A DNA stretch of 64,000 nt, from assembly GCF_022605165.1 (NCBI RefSeq), contig NC_063077.1, forward strand, positions 1,054,001-1,118,000. Reading direction: 5' to 3'. Of the stretch, positions 43,861 to 57,304 are shown piece after piece; the stretch's first letter is position 1, and each line of letters starts with the position of its first letter. The DNA comes from Purpureocillium takamizusanense. Its lineage: Eukaryota > Ascomycota > Sordariomycetes > Hypocreales > Ophiocordycipitaceae. A program made the translations under genes and the position numbers. A model generated the notes under the pieces. The model was not told the DNA's origin, searched no databases, and saw only the letters and a program-made list of their open reading frames with translations.

Positions 43861-46800
43861 TCCGATCCATGACCGACAACGGATCAAGAAGGACAAGGCA
43901 CCCCATAAAAGGCATGACATCATTTGTACTGATGTTTTCAATGCGGCGTTCCGGGTTTTGATACGTCCTCGTGGAATTTTTCGCCCTGGTCGATGAGTCG
44001 CCCGTATGTCCAATTCAAGGCGGATCACTTTGTAACCGTCGCGCACCCGAGCATGCCGAATTTGCGGAAACTAGAGCAGAAGCGTCTTTTGAGAAGGATA
44101 GCGATGCCCAGCTGTGAGGGGAGGAGGGGCCTTGGCTGGAGGATTGAATCCCCATGACCAGTGGCACCCAGCCTGCGCAAATTCACGTTGCAGCATGCAT
44201 AGCGAGCCATAGCCAGCACTATCATCTAGAATAGATCACCTAATAATACGGATATCGTCACCTCTAACTGATAAGTTCGATATCGGGTTTCTTGGGTCAG
44301 TGGGTATATCATGCCATGCGGACAGAGTGAGTCAAACGCCTACTATCGTCAAGAACGTCGAGACATGGCGTGATATGGCTTTCTATTTATACGCTGTCCT
44401 TGACCAAGCTGGGCAGCCTGAAGGTCACCTACTACATCGCCGACGACGGTATGGGACCTTTGCGGCACCAATCTCAGCAGGGCTCGGTTTGATTCTGTGA
44501 ACGACAGGGCTCACCTTGCCGTGTGCTGCTGGCGGCGTATTCATACCCGGCACATAGCAATTCGGCGGGCCCCTCGACCTCCTTGCTTGACAAGCGCCCA
44601 CCACCCCGCCATTGCTTTCTAGGACGTGGTACGTACGTCTTACAACAAGGCGGGCAACGCACGAGCATGAGACATTCCGCGACGGCGAAGAGGGGCAAGT
44701 CGCTGGAATGTAGCGCGGCGAGGGGCAAGTGGTGCTGTGCGAAGTGGGAATGACGCCCTCATGAGTGACGGCCGGAGGGGCTGGCGAATATGAGTTGGAC
44801 TGTCATGGTCTGTGTTTGTGTTCCTGTTTACTTCGTACGAGCTTGGGCTATTGCGCGGGATTTCGAATGGGAGCGGGCACGATGGTTGGATAGGCAGCGT
44901 GTTCCGGATGCCCTGACGCTTGGGGTGAACCACTCCTCACGAGTAAAAGTCGACACCGCAGCTGCCAGTCAAGCAGTCCCTCACGAGGAAAGAAGAGTAT
45001 GGATGGGTGCCTGGAGGACCTGCCTGTCCAATGGAAACAGGCCCGCGTGGGAGTGACGTTACCGTCGCGCGTCAGCGTCCCCGGCTGGGCCAAGGCGGCC
45101 CGAAACATTTTTTTCTCTTTCTCTTGCCAGCAGAACCCTTCCCTGGTGCGGTTCGTTCATTGCCACCCGCACAGGAGCCCGTCCGCCACCGTTCGTCGAC
45201 CAGAAGCAAGGCCCTTTTCGCGACGACCTACAGAGTCGTTTCAGTCGCGGCCACTGGATCTCCCTTCAAACGCGAGGGTCGAACTGCGCGTGAGTGTCTG
45301 CTGGGTGGTGGAGATGGGCTCTGACGCCACAGCCAAACTCAATCCGAGTGCTGGCACTGATGGGGGAATTGCTGCTGAGTGAGAGTGGGGAGCGTGTCGC
45401 TCTCCCTCGGGCCCGCCCCCATCCAAGCTGGGCGCTGTGTGAAGGTGTGTTCCTGAAGCCAAAAAAAAAGTTTGAAGCCATTGCCGTCTCCCTCGTCAGG
45501 CCGACCCATCGCCCCGTCGCCCGTCGACATGCACACAATGGGGCCACTAGGGTCGGGCGCGGGCTAGCGCGCCTTTTGTGGAGACCGATTGAATGAAAGA
45601 GTGAATGAGTGAAGGAAGAATGGAGCTGAGCTCTGTGAGCTGTGGCTCGCGCGTCTCTTGTTCGCGGGGTGGTGGCTGGCTGGCTGGCGAGGGCGTAAGC
45701 GTCGGCTTGGGCATTCTGTGATGGGATCCATCCAGCATGGCATGGCATCATTGACTCCGACCACGGGGGTCCTGGTCTCAGAAGCCCCGTGGCCATGGCA
45801 GGCACGCACATCCTGCAAAAAAGGAGCACTCAGTTCTTGGGATTCCACAGACGGGGCGGGCTGCCCGCAGAAATGAACACTGGCCGGTCGTTTGCCTGCT
45901 GCCTGAACGGTAGAGGGCGGCCCCGGCAGCTGGAGGTAATCAAACCAGTGCTCCTGGTGCTGCCAGTAGTAGCCGAGCCCATGATGCTACCGCGGCGCGT
46001 CGAGTCGCGGCGGACCCGTCTCTCGCGCGGCGTTTAGGAGGTACCTGCATCCGCTGCAGAGCGCCATATTCAGCCGCGGGCGCTCGCGGCCCGGCCGAGG
46101 TACTCCTCATCTACAACACCCCTGTCGCGAAGAGACGGCCCGGGTGGCCTGTTGAATTTGTATCCTGCTGGGGCGGCGGGCCACTCATCAAACTGCACCG
46201 GCCAGGAGCACCTCGGGTCCCATGGGAGAGTCAATGGGCGCCGTCCAGCACGAGGGGATGCACAGCTGCTGCTGCTGCTGGTGGGTTGTCCGACGGTGCG
46301 GGCTTGTTGCTTGGATTTGGAGGTGCAGGTCAACATTGACGCGTACCAAGTACATGCACCGGCTTGACGAGTCGTCAACAACCTCCCCGTCACCCGTCAC
46401 TGATGACTGGACCCTGTAATAACACCAGCATGTGCTCTGAACGGGGCTCTCCGTCAGCGCCAACGTGCCCAGCCCAGATGTTCCAGGTTGCCCACCACGC
46501 CCCCCCCAGATCTGCGGCCAGTTGGCCCCTTCCCACCCGCAACCTGGAGCCTTTCCATTCGATCTGGCCCGACCTTTTTTTGACCTTGGGTATTTTTCGA
46601 CATCATCCCGCCCGCCTCCCCCCCCGGCCGCGACCCCCTTTGACCGTCCGATGTGTCCGGCCGCACCGCACTGCGCCATCTCTGTTCCTGTGCCAGCGCC
46701 GTGCTTCTTCCTCTGATGCCATCGCCGTCGTTCCTTTAATTTGTCGACACGGAGGCGACCGCCCAGTCGAGCCGGCCCACGACCTCTCCAGCTTGCTTGC

Positions 46801-47078
46801 TACGCGCCGCGTTATTAGTCGTTCCGCTAAAACGCCCCCTTTCCTGCCTGCGGGAAAGCGTCTTTGGTGGCCACCACAACGCGTCGCGTAACAAGCTCAC
46901 GACGGCCCCGACGTTAACCCCCGGGCTCTCGAGAGCGCGAGCGAGCGAGTTTTGGAGTCGAGACGCGGGGAGATAGAGAGAGACTCAGCTGCAGGCGACG
47001 GGTTCTTCGTCTGCGCTGATCTCGCTAGGTGAGTACGCGGACGCAGCCCATCATCCCGCCCACCGACTCCCTTACCGC
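43861..47078. other. Intergenic region, no gene recognised
   Basis: About 3.2 kb between two plus-strand genes. No coding pattern, RNA gene or long repeat was seen. Probably includes the 5' UTR and promoter of the long coiled-coil gene; a GTGAGT at 47029 could be the donor of a 5' UTR intron. Confidence 0.45.
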
Positions 47079-50000
47079 ATGGTGTGCACTCGAGGCAAAC
47101 GGACAACACCCAGCTAAATCCAGGCGCGCCAAGGTTTCCGTAACGACGTCGCCGCAAAGTTCGCCGGCGGCTTCTGGTCCTCGTGCATGCGCACAGGACG
47201 GCCCTGACGATTCCTCGTCTGAGATTCAACCTCAGCCGCAGGTGTCACCAGCTCTATCCACCGCGTCCACTGCCGACGGCGACGAAGACATCGAGTCGTC
47301 TCCCGCGCTCCCGCCTCTTCCTGCCCCAGTTCTGCCTGGACGGGTCGCCGACCTCCTGCGGACGCCGCCTCCCGAGGCGGGCGAATTTGGCACTGCCAGC
47401 TGGGGCTCCCCGTACCCCCAGACGGACGCCAATCTCCGCCGCCAGAGCTTCAGCAGCGAGCTATCGGACGACTCGCCCATCCACCACCTCAACATCGACA
47501 CTCCTTTTCTGCGACAGCAGCCTGACGTTGCGCCTTCCGAACTCGAGTCGCAGCCGCCGATCAGTGCCGCGGCTGCAGTTCTTGCGAACAGGGCAAGACG
47601 CCGGCAGAGGGGCCTGACGGAAGATTGGATCCGTACGCACACCACGGGCATCGTCAACGCGGAACCGAAGCACTGGTTCAGCGACGGCAGCGACTCTGAG
47701 CACTCTTCACTGAGCGGCTCGGAACTAGCTTGGTTTGCTGACGGCGACGTTCGCACCCCCAAGCCGAGTCGCCAAGTGAGCGGACAGTCGGCGAAGAGAC
47801 GCTCTCGCCACCGACGCTCAAAGTCTAGCCTCGAGACACTGAAACCCGGGCTCTCCATCAGCCTCAAGCCGGGCGAATCAATCGCCATGGCCTCAGCTCG
47901 TGACCCGGATGCTGCGCCGGCTACCGAGCCCGAGTCATCGTTGGCTACCGGCGAGCGCGACGTTTCTCCGACTGTCGAGTCACCCGAAGAAAACACGTTT
48001 GAGAACGCAATGGATGGAGAACTTAAGCGACCTGCAACGCCTGCCAAAGGCTCAGAGAAACCATTGCCTCAGGAGCCAATGGCTAGTCCCCGTCTCCGGA
48101 AGAAGGTGCCATGGAAAGGAAAGAACATCATGATCGCCCTGCCACGCGATGATCAACGCGGACGACCCGGAAACACCCCGATGCCTCTCCGCGCTGACGA
48201 CATTGAGCGAATGTTTGACTCTTGGAAGGAGCTGGGGTACTCTGTCGACGGGTTCGACCTCGTGGCGGAAGGCTCTCAGCCGCAAGAAACCGCAGATTCG
48301 CAAAGTCGACTGGGCTGGCCGGATCCTGACGAGCTGACCCAAGAGCGGTCTATGAGGACGTACCAAGTGACTTTGCCAGATCTGAATGCTTGGGCCAATT
48401 ACGTCAATGAGCTCCAGGAGGCCAAGCTCCGTGCACTGGGCGTCTCCTCCGGAGACGATGAAGCCCAGGCACCATCCACATCTCCGCCGACCACGGATCC
48501 TTCGCGACAGCCGTCTGCGCAGTATCCGCCACTGCCCTTCTCCCCTCCGCTGCCGACGTCGTCGGCTTCCAGCAATCAGGCCATTGCTGGTTACCCTTTC
48601 CCGGGCCAGTTTATCCCGCCTGTTCAGAGCCCCGGGCTTCCGACGGGAGCATCACCTGTCCCCTTTGCGGCGGTGCCTGGGAAATTTAACCCTCGCCAAT
48701 CCATCTCACTGCCGGCCGGCAGCTCACCGTTCCAGTTGTCTGCTCAGTCTCCCCAGGGATGGCAGAGCCAAAGTGGCATCCTCCAAGGCCTCAATCGTCA
48801 CGACTCGCCTTCGCTGGCTCATCTTAGCGGCATGCTCTCGCCGCAGTCTCCATTCGGGCTTGACGCTCTGCAGCAGACCATGAACCCGTCTTTCAACGTG
48901 CACAACCGACATCAGTCACTGCAGTACTTCCCCCAACAGATGGGCGCCAGGGCCTCGCCGCGCTTGCAGGAAGTGCGTGAGGAGGAGGATGAGCTTGCTA
49001 ACAAGAGCCCGTCGAAGACGCCAGAGCCCCCACAGCAGCAACAGCAGAACCCGGAGAGCCTGCAAGCCGAGATCGACGACGCCGAATACCATCTCGAGGA
49101 GCAGCTTCGAAACCAGCTTGAGCACGAGGACTACAACCCACAGAACCAAGCCGAGAGACCCGTTGCCGCAGCCCATGTTGAAACGACACACTCTCGCGAT
49201 GGGTCTAACAATGTCCAGGTTGCGGAGCGCTTTGCACAGGAGCCTGGCAAACCGTTGGTATTGCATCATCCCCGTCCTCACAGCCGAGGCCACTCGCTGT
49301 CGCAAAACTTCTTCCGCGAGCATGAAGAGACTCAAGACGGCACACAGGCTGGCCGCAACCAGCTGAATGCCCTGAATGATATTCCGGAGCAGCAAAAGGT
49401 TGACGAGACTTACGAGATCGAGACCAATCCTAGCAACCTTGGCACTCCCGTTCAGGACTTTGACTTTGCCGCTGCCCTTGGACACCACCAGAAGGCTCTA
49501 TCGAACTCCAGCAACCCGTGGCAAGACCATGTCTCGACGACGAGCACCAGACGGTCCAGTCATGGCAGCAGGCCGTCATTGTCTGGGCTTAATGTGCAGG
49601 CACCGGAGTTCAAGTTCAACCCCGCCAATACCTTCACACCCGGCTTGTTCAACTTCTCGGGCAACAATTTCCAGCCGGCCGTGTTCCAAGCCGGCAACGT
49701 CATGGGCTCTCCGGCTAACTCCGTCTCGCAGCATGGCGGCTCAGGCAGGTTTCACGCAACGGCCCCGTCATTTTCTCCTGGACAGACAGACTTCAGTTTT
49801 TCGACATCCGGGCCCAAGTTCCGACCTGACGCGCCAGCATTCACGCCGTTGCAATCCCTCTCTGGCTCGGTCACCAGCCCGATTGGGTCTGGTAGCGAAA
49901 GTGGGAAGAGAAAGTCCATCTTTGGAAACATTAACATCCAGACGAGCGACATCATCAAGCCGCCAAAGAAGTCCAAGGCTGTTCCCATCGTCAGGCCGTC

Positions 50001-53000
50001 TAGCAGATCGTCTGCCAAATCGGCCAAGATTTCCGTGCGAGACGATGACATTCGCGAAGGCGACGATACTCATTTCGCGAATGACATGCCGCGCGTCAAG
50101 CGAGCCATGAGCGAGGCGCCAGACGGCAATGACGTGCCTCTATTCGCCGATCGGCCAAATGATGACGGCCATGATGGGCACAGCGGCGCGGAGGAGGTCT
50201 CTGCCCTTGAGGAGGGCGACGACGTGCTGCCCGTGGACACGTCAGTTTCATCGATGGCGACGGATCATATGGATACACAGGCTACGACCGCGGCGGCATC
50301 TGAGACCTCCCCCGCAGCTTTGAACGGGCATTGGACTCCGTTTGAATTCGACTCCAAATTCGAAGCTCAAAACTTTAGCGAGGCGCAGGCCTTCGGAGAC
50401 ACCGGTCTGGGCCTGGCAGAGCACAAGAAGTCCATGTCTGCCACGGCGGAGCCGTTCGTGCCTAGTGCGGCGTGGCCATCTGATGAGCAAGATCAGGACA
50501 AGACTATTCAACCCGAGGCTCCAGCGGCCAAAGATCGCGAGCCCTCACCTCCGCCTGCAAGGCGGACAATTACTCCAAAGGGATTGGGCGCCTCCCGCTT
50601 CGCTTCACCACCACCAAAGCCGCAAGGCCTGGCGGGCTCGCGCTTTGCGAGGGAGCCATTGCCAGAAGAACCCCAGAAGCCCTTGTCAGACGAGGAGATC
50701 ATCGAGTCTGTGGAAGAGCAAGACGATACAGCTCCTCTTGGACGACTCATTGACATTGGAGACGATCGTGAGCCAACATTTGAGGAAATTGACGCGGTCA
50801 TGCAGCATCTCGAGACTGACCCATCGATGGGAGTCAACAAAAACAAGGAGGTCGTTCCGCAATGGCAACGATCGGCTACAGCTGAGACCGAGATTGATGC
50901 TCGAATGCATGAGCTGCAGCTACCAGTAGACGGCTTTAACGGCGATGGCGCGAGCACCACGCCTCGTCAATATCATGCGACGCCTGAGGCTCCTCCGATG
51001 CTTAGCACGGAATTGGAGGACCCCTTCGTCGACCCGCCCGTCAGTCCTCGCTCTCCGGATCTCGACAATGAGTTTGACGAGCCCCAGATCGAGAGCGAGC
51101 TTGCCAGTGACTGGGAAGGTGCCTTCACTGAAGATGAGCATGACAAGCTCGCCAACCGGACCCAATTCTTTGACGGACGTGTCAACGAGCTGGTGGGCAA
51201 CCTGCTGGCATCCAGACTGGAGCCCCTGGAGAGATCTCTGTCCTCTATCCAGAAGGCCCTGGTACCCCGATCGCGCCGTGCCCCTTCCTCTCGTCGCGAC
51301 ATGCGTAGCATGTCTATCGAATTCCAGGAGAGCGATGCTGATGACGAGGATGACGGCTTGCCTGTGCCCCGCCTGTCTGCCAGCCCGCGCCGAGACCGTA
51401 GGATGGAGTTCATTAAGGCTGCTGTTATTGAAGCGTTGAGTACGCAAGACCGTCAGCAGCCTATTGCTCAAGAAGAGATCCCTGCGGAAGAGTCCACGCT
51501 ACGCAAGGCGCTCGACGAAATGAAGGAGCAGATCGCCGCCAGCTTACAGACTCGATCTGAGGAGCAGGAGCGGGCTAACAAACACGGCGATGAAATCCGA
51601 CAGCTTCTCACAGCTAGACCTGACGAACAGCTGCTGAACAAGGTCGAGGACCTCCAGTCCAGGCTCGCCGAGGCGGAAGAGCGCCTCCAGGCCCAGCATG
51701 CCCACGCCGAAAAGCAAGTCACAGAGCGCAGGGCTGCTGAGGACGCCGCCGCGGAGCTGCATCGCAAGCTGCAGAGCGCTGAGACTCGGGTGGAAGTTGA
51801 AATTATCAACCGAAGCGTGTTCGACCAGCGCGTTGCGGACCTCGAGGATCGTCTGAGGCAGCAGGAGGACAAGACGGAGGATGAGGTCAAGATTCGACGC
51901 AGTGCCGAGGATAGGCTCTCCGAGGTACAGCGTCTGCTAAGAATCTCATCTGAAGAGGAGAATCGCCTTAGAGATGTCGTTGAGGAGCGCGACCAGAAGA
52001 TCAAGGCTCTGGAGGCCAGCGGTGGTAAGACCGCCATGCGCATGACTCTGCTGGAGGCTGCACAAACCAATTCCTCACAATCGCAAACGGAGATGACCAA
52101 CAAGGTCAACGCTCTCGAGGCGGACCTTCGAAACGTACGCCAGGACAATAATCACTGGCGGGCTGAGGCCGAACGAGCCGACGAAGCCGCTCGACGCAAG
52201 TCTGGCGAGCTGGCCTACGTGATGGAGGAGAACAAGCACATGCAGAAGACACTCAGCACTTTGGCCACGCAGCTGGAAGAGAATGAGCGTCTGCGCGAGA
52301 CGTGGCGCACCAAGTTCCTCTCTCTGCAGGACGACATGGGCAAGGCAGCTCGCGACATTGCCGAGGAGAATGCGCGCCGCATCAAGAGAGATCAGACTAT
52401 GATCGCCCGTCAGGAAGTGCTTGATGCCAGATTGCAGGCCGAGGCCAAGACGCGCGAGCGTCTGGAGATCGAGATGGAGCGTCTCCAGATGAACGAGCGG
52501 GCGGGAATGCGTGCCGTGAGCGAGAACAAGCGCCTCGAGGGCTTGTTGGCGGAGCTGCGCACCGAGAACCACAAGTTACAGCAGGCCGCGTCTCGTTACC
52601 AGCGGGAGTTTGAGGAGGCCCGCGAGTCTGGCGCCAGCGAAGTCAAGCGTACCCGGATGGCCCTGCAGACGGAGATTGATGCCGCCAACAACCACGTCAA
52701 CGTTGTCCGCGAAGAGCTCGAGGAGCAGAACTCGAAGCTTCGTAGTGAGCTGGACAATGTTAAGCTGGAGGCCGACACGGCCAAGGCCCAGAATGAGATG
52801 CTGCTCGAGGAGGCCCAGACCACCAAGGCCACCGAGCTGGAGCAGCTCAAGCGCAAGCTCGAGAACGAAGCCGAGGACATGCAGGCTCGCTACGAGCGAC
52901 AGGTCAGCAACGTCACCGAGGACGCCCAGCGAACAGAACAACAGCTTCTCGAGCGCCTCAGCTTGTCGTCGTCCAAGATTGAGCACCTGCAGGATCGCAT

Positions 53001-53994
53001 TGTGCACCTCGAGGACAAGCTCGAAATCGCCAAAGAAGCCGCCGCAGCTGCAGCACAGGCTGCCAAGTCTGCTGGTGTAGAGCCCGGACCCGCTGCCGCT
53101 GTCATTGCCTCTCAGCCCAAGGCCGTCGACAGAACACTCGAGCCACCCGAGAAGATATCTCCGCAGGCCCTCCGCGAGTCCATCATGGTTCTTCAGGAGC
53201 AACTCCAGGCCCGCGAACAGAGGATCGAGGAACTGGAACAGATCGTGGCCAAGTCCGATCCTGACGCCGCCTCCAAGATCTCGAAGCGAGATGATGAGAT
53301 CAGCTGGCTTCGTGAGCTGCTCAGCGTGAGGCACGGCGATCTCCAGGATATCATCACCGCGCTCTCTGGAGACAGCTACAATCGTGAGGCGATCAAGGAT
53401 GCCGCTATCCGCCTCAAGGCCAACCTCCAGATGGAGGAACAGGAACGGGAGAGAGCCATGAACGGTGGCTCGGCCATCACCTTGCCCAACATTGCCCACA
53501 CAATTCAGGCCGCGACGCCACGGGTCGCTCAGGCTGTCGGCCCGATCGCTGCGGCCTGGGGAAGCTGGCGCAAGTCAAGCCAGCCCTCGTTCCGCAGCAT
53601 CTCTGCCGCGCTCAACTCCCCCGCTGGGAGCAACGCCACGCCTTCTAAGAGCAGAGGCGTCATGGGCCCCCAGAACAGCCTGCTCGGGGGACTTTTGACG
53701 CCGCCCGCGTCGGGCCTGCGCCAGACGCCGCCTGTGGACAACCGGCCACAACCGACCGCCTTTGCCAGCACTGGGCGTCGTTATACGTCCCAGAGCAGCG
53801 CGCCGCTTCGTCCTCGAGGTGAATCGACTGCTTCCCGTCGATCGGATGTGCTACCTTCGGTTCAAAGCACCCCCCCGCGCCAGCTCGAGCGGAGAGATCA
53901 CCCTCAGACGCCGCCTATGATGCGTGAGAGTGGGTATGACTCAGATGCTCAGCCGGGCGACTTTGACGATCATGACTTCTTTGAAGAGGATTAA
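47079..53994 (+). CDS. Giant disordered/coiled-coil protein, about 2250-2320 residues
   Basis: An uninterrupted frame ends at 53994. The N-terminal ~1400 residues are Ser/Pro/Gln-rich with conserved-looking islands. The segment encoded at about 51,480-53,090 is a long heptad-rich coiled coil (many Glu/Lys/Arg/Leu, e.g. LQSRLAEAEERLQAQH). A second helical piece follows (53,190-53,450), then a basic Ser/Pro tail with an SQPSFRSISAALNS-like motif. There is no membrane segment or enzyme motif. It looks like a structural scaffold of the spindle-pole/septum/microtubule-organising type, but I cannot name it. The 5' end is uncertain. The only in-frame ATG is at 47887, yet sequence from about 47,240 looks coding. 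One solution is ATG at 47079-47081 followed directly by an intron (GTGTGC donor; CCGCAG acceptor at 47241) into the frame at 47242. Confidence 0.85.
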
Positions 53995-54994
53995 GCCTCC
54001 GACGCTAGACACGCCCGCACGTGTCGAGGATGACACGGTGGCGACGTCTATTACAACACACTACTCGACCTTTCCTTTGTTTAATGCTTTGTCGCAAGAG
54101 AGGTGGACACAAAATGGCTATCGAAGACGAGCAGACGTGCGCAGTGCTCATGAATCACTGCGCACAATTGCATTCTTTTTCTTCTTTTCTATTCCACTCA
54201 GATTGCGAAATACCACACATCACCACTTGAACCTAGAAAGATACCCCCTTTGGATTGGCTGTTGCTGTTTTTTCTTTTCATTACACTTTCGGAGCAGCCT
54301 CGTTCGATGACAGTCGCTCGCGGCCTCCCCCCCTTTTCAGCACGCATTTTCGGTTTTCACGAGCTTGAACATGAGCTGCGGCGGCTGCGGAGGTGTGTTC
54401 GCTCCGTTTCCTTTGTGGGACGCATAGCGGTGATAGGTGAGGGGGGCGAGAGAGAGAGAGTGACTGACGGAAGAGAGGAAGGGGAAGAAACGGGCGGGGT
54501 AGAGTGAGAGAGCTCGCTTGATTCTCTGGAGAGCGCCGTTTTAAGTGGACATGGAGGGCGGGTATGGGTATACCGGCCTTGTTCATTTTTTATCAGACCC
54601 CCTTTTTGTGAGAAATGCTGTATGAGGTACATAGTAATAATTGCCCTCCCCCTTTCCCCCATGTGTTGCGTAGCTACTGCTGCTGATGCTGTTCCACCCG
54701 GAGTGAGGCTGCTGACTGAGTATGCATGTTGGAGGGACAGACACATGGCAGTTCATCGAGAGTTGGGTGATTTGGTGTTTTATCATTGCCTGCCCACTCA
54801 TGCCATATGGTAAGGGCGTGCGTACTGCTTTATGACTAGTAGGCAGGTCAGGTAGTAGTATACAAGACGCGCAACGACAGCAATTACAACGACAACACTC
54901 CCATCCTCCTCCGCCCTAGTCCAAAGGGAGGTAGGTAGTTGTGTGGGCGGGTGAGCGTGCCGCCAATTTTTCTTCTTTTTTCATATATCTTCAT
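53995..54994. other. Convergent intergenic region (coiled-coil gene / SRP receptor)
   Basis: About 1 kb between two convergent stop codons; both 3' UTRs are expected here. No gene or repeat recognised. Confidence 0.55.
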
Positions 54995-57304
54995 TCACCC
55001 CGAGGAGCCGAGGAGCTTCTCGACGGCCCATCTTACGGAAAAGTTGCGCAGGTCCGAGTAGTGCTGGCCGACGCCGACGAAGAGTACGGGGACGTTTGTG
55101 GCGTGGACGAGGGAGACGAGGGTGCCGACCATGTCGCCGACGGTGTCGCACTTGGAGATGATGAAGCCGTCGAGGGAGCGGACGGAGCCGAAGGCGGCGT
55201 TGAAGTTGCGCGCCTGGGCGACCGAGTCGGTGCCGACGAGGGCCTGGGAGGGTGAAGCCGTTAGTCACGGGAATGGGACGACAGGGGAGACGGGGAGACG
55301 ACAGGACGATGGCAGCATCGAGATAAGGTAGTTGTAGTGCCGCTGGAGAGAGAGAGAGAGGGAGAGAGGGAGAGAGGGAGAGGGAGGGAGGGAGGGAAAG
55401 AGAAACAGGGTTTTTGTGCGAGCGTATGTGCATGCATGGGAACAAACGTACCTCGCCGACCATGAGGATCTTGTCTGGCTGGGCAAACTTGGCAAACTTC
55501 TCGAGCGAGGACATGAGGCGCTGGTCGTTGTGCCGGCGGCCGGCCGTGTCGATGAGGACAACGTCGAAGCCCTCGTGGGCGGCGTGCGCGACGGCGTCCT
55601 TGGCGACGGCGGCGGCGTCCTTGCCGTAGCCCTTTTGGTAGAGCTCGACCTGGCCGCCCTCGCGGGCGGTGAGCTCCTTGAGGTTGCGGACGTGGACGGC
55701 GAGCTGCTCGACGGCGCCGGAGCGGAAGGTGTCGCCGGCGGCGATGAGGACCTTGTACTTGTTCTGCAGGAGGAAGAAGCAGATCTTGGACAGGTTGGTC
55801 GACTTGCCGACGCCGTTGACGCCGACGATGGAGATGACGTAGGGGCGGGCCTTGCGGAGGGAGGTGGCCGGCGGCGCGGTGACGGCGTCGATTTCGCGGA
55901 GCAGGTCAAGGGAGGAGGTGGGCGTGAGCATCTTGGTGAGGGACGACTCCATGGCCGTCTGTATCTTCGAGTTAATACCTGTGCAGAGTTGTCAGTCGTG
56001 GTGGTCCGGCTCGAGGGGGATAACATGGGCCCAAAGGGGTGGAAACATGCCCTCGAAGCTGCCCGTCTTGACGCCGACGAGCTCCTTTTGCACGCCCTCG
56101 CATAACCTCACGGCCGCCTCGCGCGCGACGTTTTTCCGCAGCAGATGCTCCTCCATGCCCTTCATGGCCTTGTCCAGCTCCTCCTTGGTTAGGGTTTTGC
56201 CGCCGACGACGTTTCGGAACAGCCCGCTGATGGCGTTGACGCCGGAGCCGAGGAGGCCGCCCTTGGCCTCCGGCTGCGCGCTCGCCGCGGCCTTCTTGGC
56301 CTCGGCGGACGCGAGCATGTCGTGCACCTCGTCGCCGAGATCCTTGAGTACGAACTTGCCCTTGCTTGACGACCCCCATGTGGACGCATCCACGGCGTCC
56401 ACGGCACTTGACCGGCCGACAGTCTCGCCCTCGTTGTCGCTCAACGGATTGAGCTGAGCAGAGTAGTCCAGCTTGACGTCGTCGCTCTCCTCATTCGCGA
56501 AGCCGTCGGCGTCCCAGACCCGGCGCACCTTGCCGCTCTTCTTTGGCTTTGTCGACGTCTCGTCGCCGGACGAAGCAGCCGCTGACCCGCTGTTTTGGGC
56601 TTTCCGTGCCCGCCTGGACATTTTGGCGACAGGACCAGCCTTGCCGACCACCAGATGGCTACTGCCCGGGGTGGAAGGTCGCGATGTGTTCGGCGTGACT
56701 ACCGGAGTAGAGTCATTTGACGGCTCATCGGGTGCGTCGCTATGCAGGGCCCTGCCTCTGTAGGTAAGACCTGGTGCAGCCGGCGCATCTCCCACGGCGG
56801 TGGCTGCCACTTGGCGCGCCGCGGGATCGGCCGCGTTCGACGTGTCTAGCTCCTGGAGCTGCTGGTCGAAGTAGTCGTCGAATTTTGTGCACTCGACGAT
56901 GGTCGTGTTGGGCTTCTTGAGCTGCTCGCCGTACAGAGAGACGAAGATTGTGCGGATGTTGTCGACGAGCTTGTCGACCCAGGACAAGTGGAAGAGGGAC
57001 CGGTAGACGGCCTGTGTCGCAAGGTTCAGTGGGCGAGGCGCGCTGTAGGGGGGGCATTGTGTCGACTTACGACAAATATGATGCCCAGTTCCTTCACCAT
57101 GGTCCACTTGAGCGTGTGCTGGTCCTTTTTGTACGGGGCATTCGTAGCTGCGGACTGCGCGGACTGGACGGCGCTGGCGCCACCCTTCTCCTCGATGAAG
57201 GTGTCGGCGATGAAGTCGTTGACGACGGATAGTTTGACGGGTGCATATGTCCTGGACCAGAGGACCACGCCAGAGGTGGTGATGATCTCGAACGTGTCCA
57301 ACAT
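54995..57304 (-). CDS. SRP101: Signal recognition particle receptor, alpha subunit, four exons
   Basis: Exons 57071-57304, 56051-57011, 55452-55978 and 54995-55243 give 656 residues. It is the SRP-docking GTPase at the ER membrane, releasing ribosome-nascent chains to the translocon. The N-terminus MLDTFEIITTSGVVLWSRTYAPV starts the SRX domain, which binds the beta subunit. A charged linker (RRARKAQ, KPKKSGKVRRVWD) is followed by the NG domain, with GVNGVGKST (P-loop, Lys near 457), DTFRSGAVEQL, DTAGRRHNDQ and SKCDTVGDMVG. The end GVGQHYSDLRNFSVRWAVEKLLG is typical. The intron at 55979-56050 needs a GC donor. The intron at 55244-55451 contains a GA/CT repeat. It is divergent from the YIF1-type gene, 784 bp away. 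The symbol follows the yeast name. Confidence 0.96.
55244..55451 (-). other. Intron of the SRP receptor gene with GA/CT repeat
   Basis: Donor GAG|GTACGT and acceptor CTCCCAG|GCC; phase 0, joining MVGE to ALVGTDSVAQ. The interior (about 55343-55401) is a GAGA/GGGA purine tract on the plus strand. Confidence 0.88.
55979..56050 (-). other. GC-AG intron of the SRP receptor gene
   Basis: Donor AGG|GCATGT, branch CGACTGAC, acceptor TGCACAG|GT. Only this pairing yields the conserved joint KTGSFE-GINSKIQTAMESS in phase 1; no GT donor in the vicinity gives the right phase. Confidence 0.75.

Noticed and set aside
51468..53499. Long minus-strand frames opposite the coiled-coil gene
   Set aside because: Shadow frames of the plus-strand coding sequence; their Leu/Ser composition is the antisense of Glu/Lys/Gln-rich heptads.
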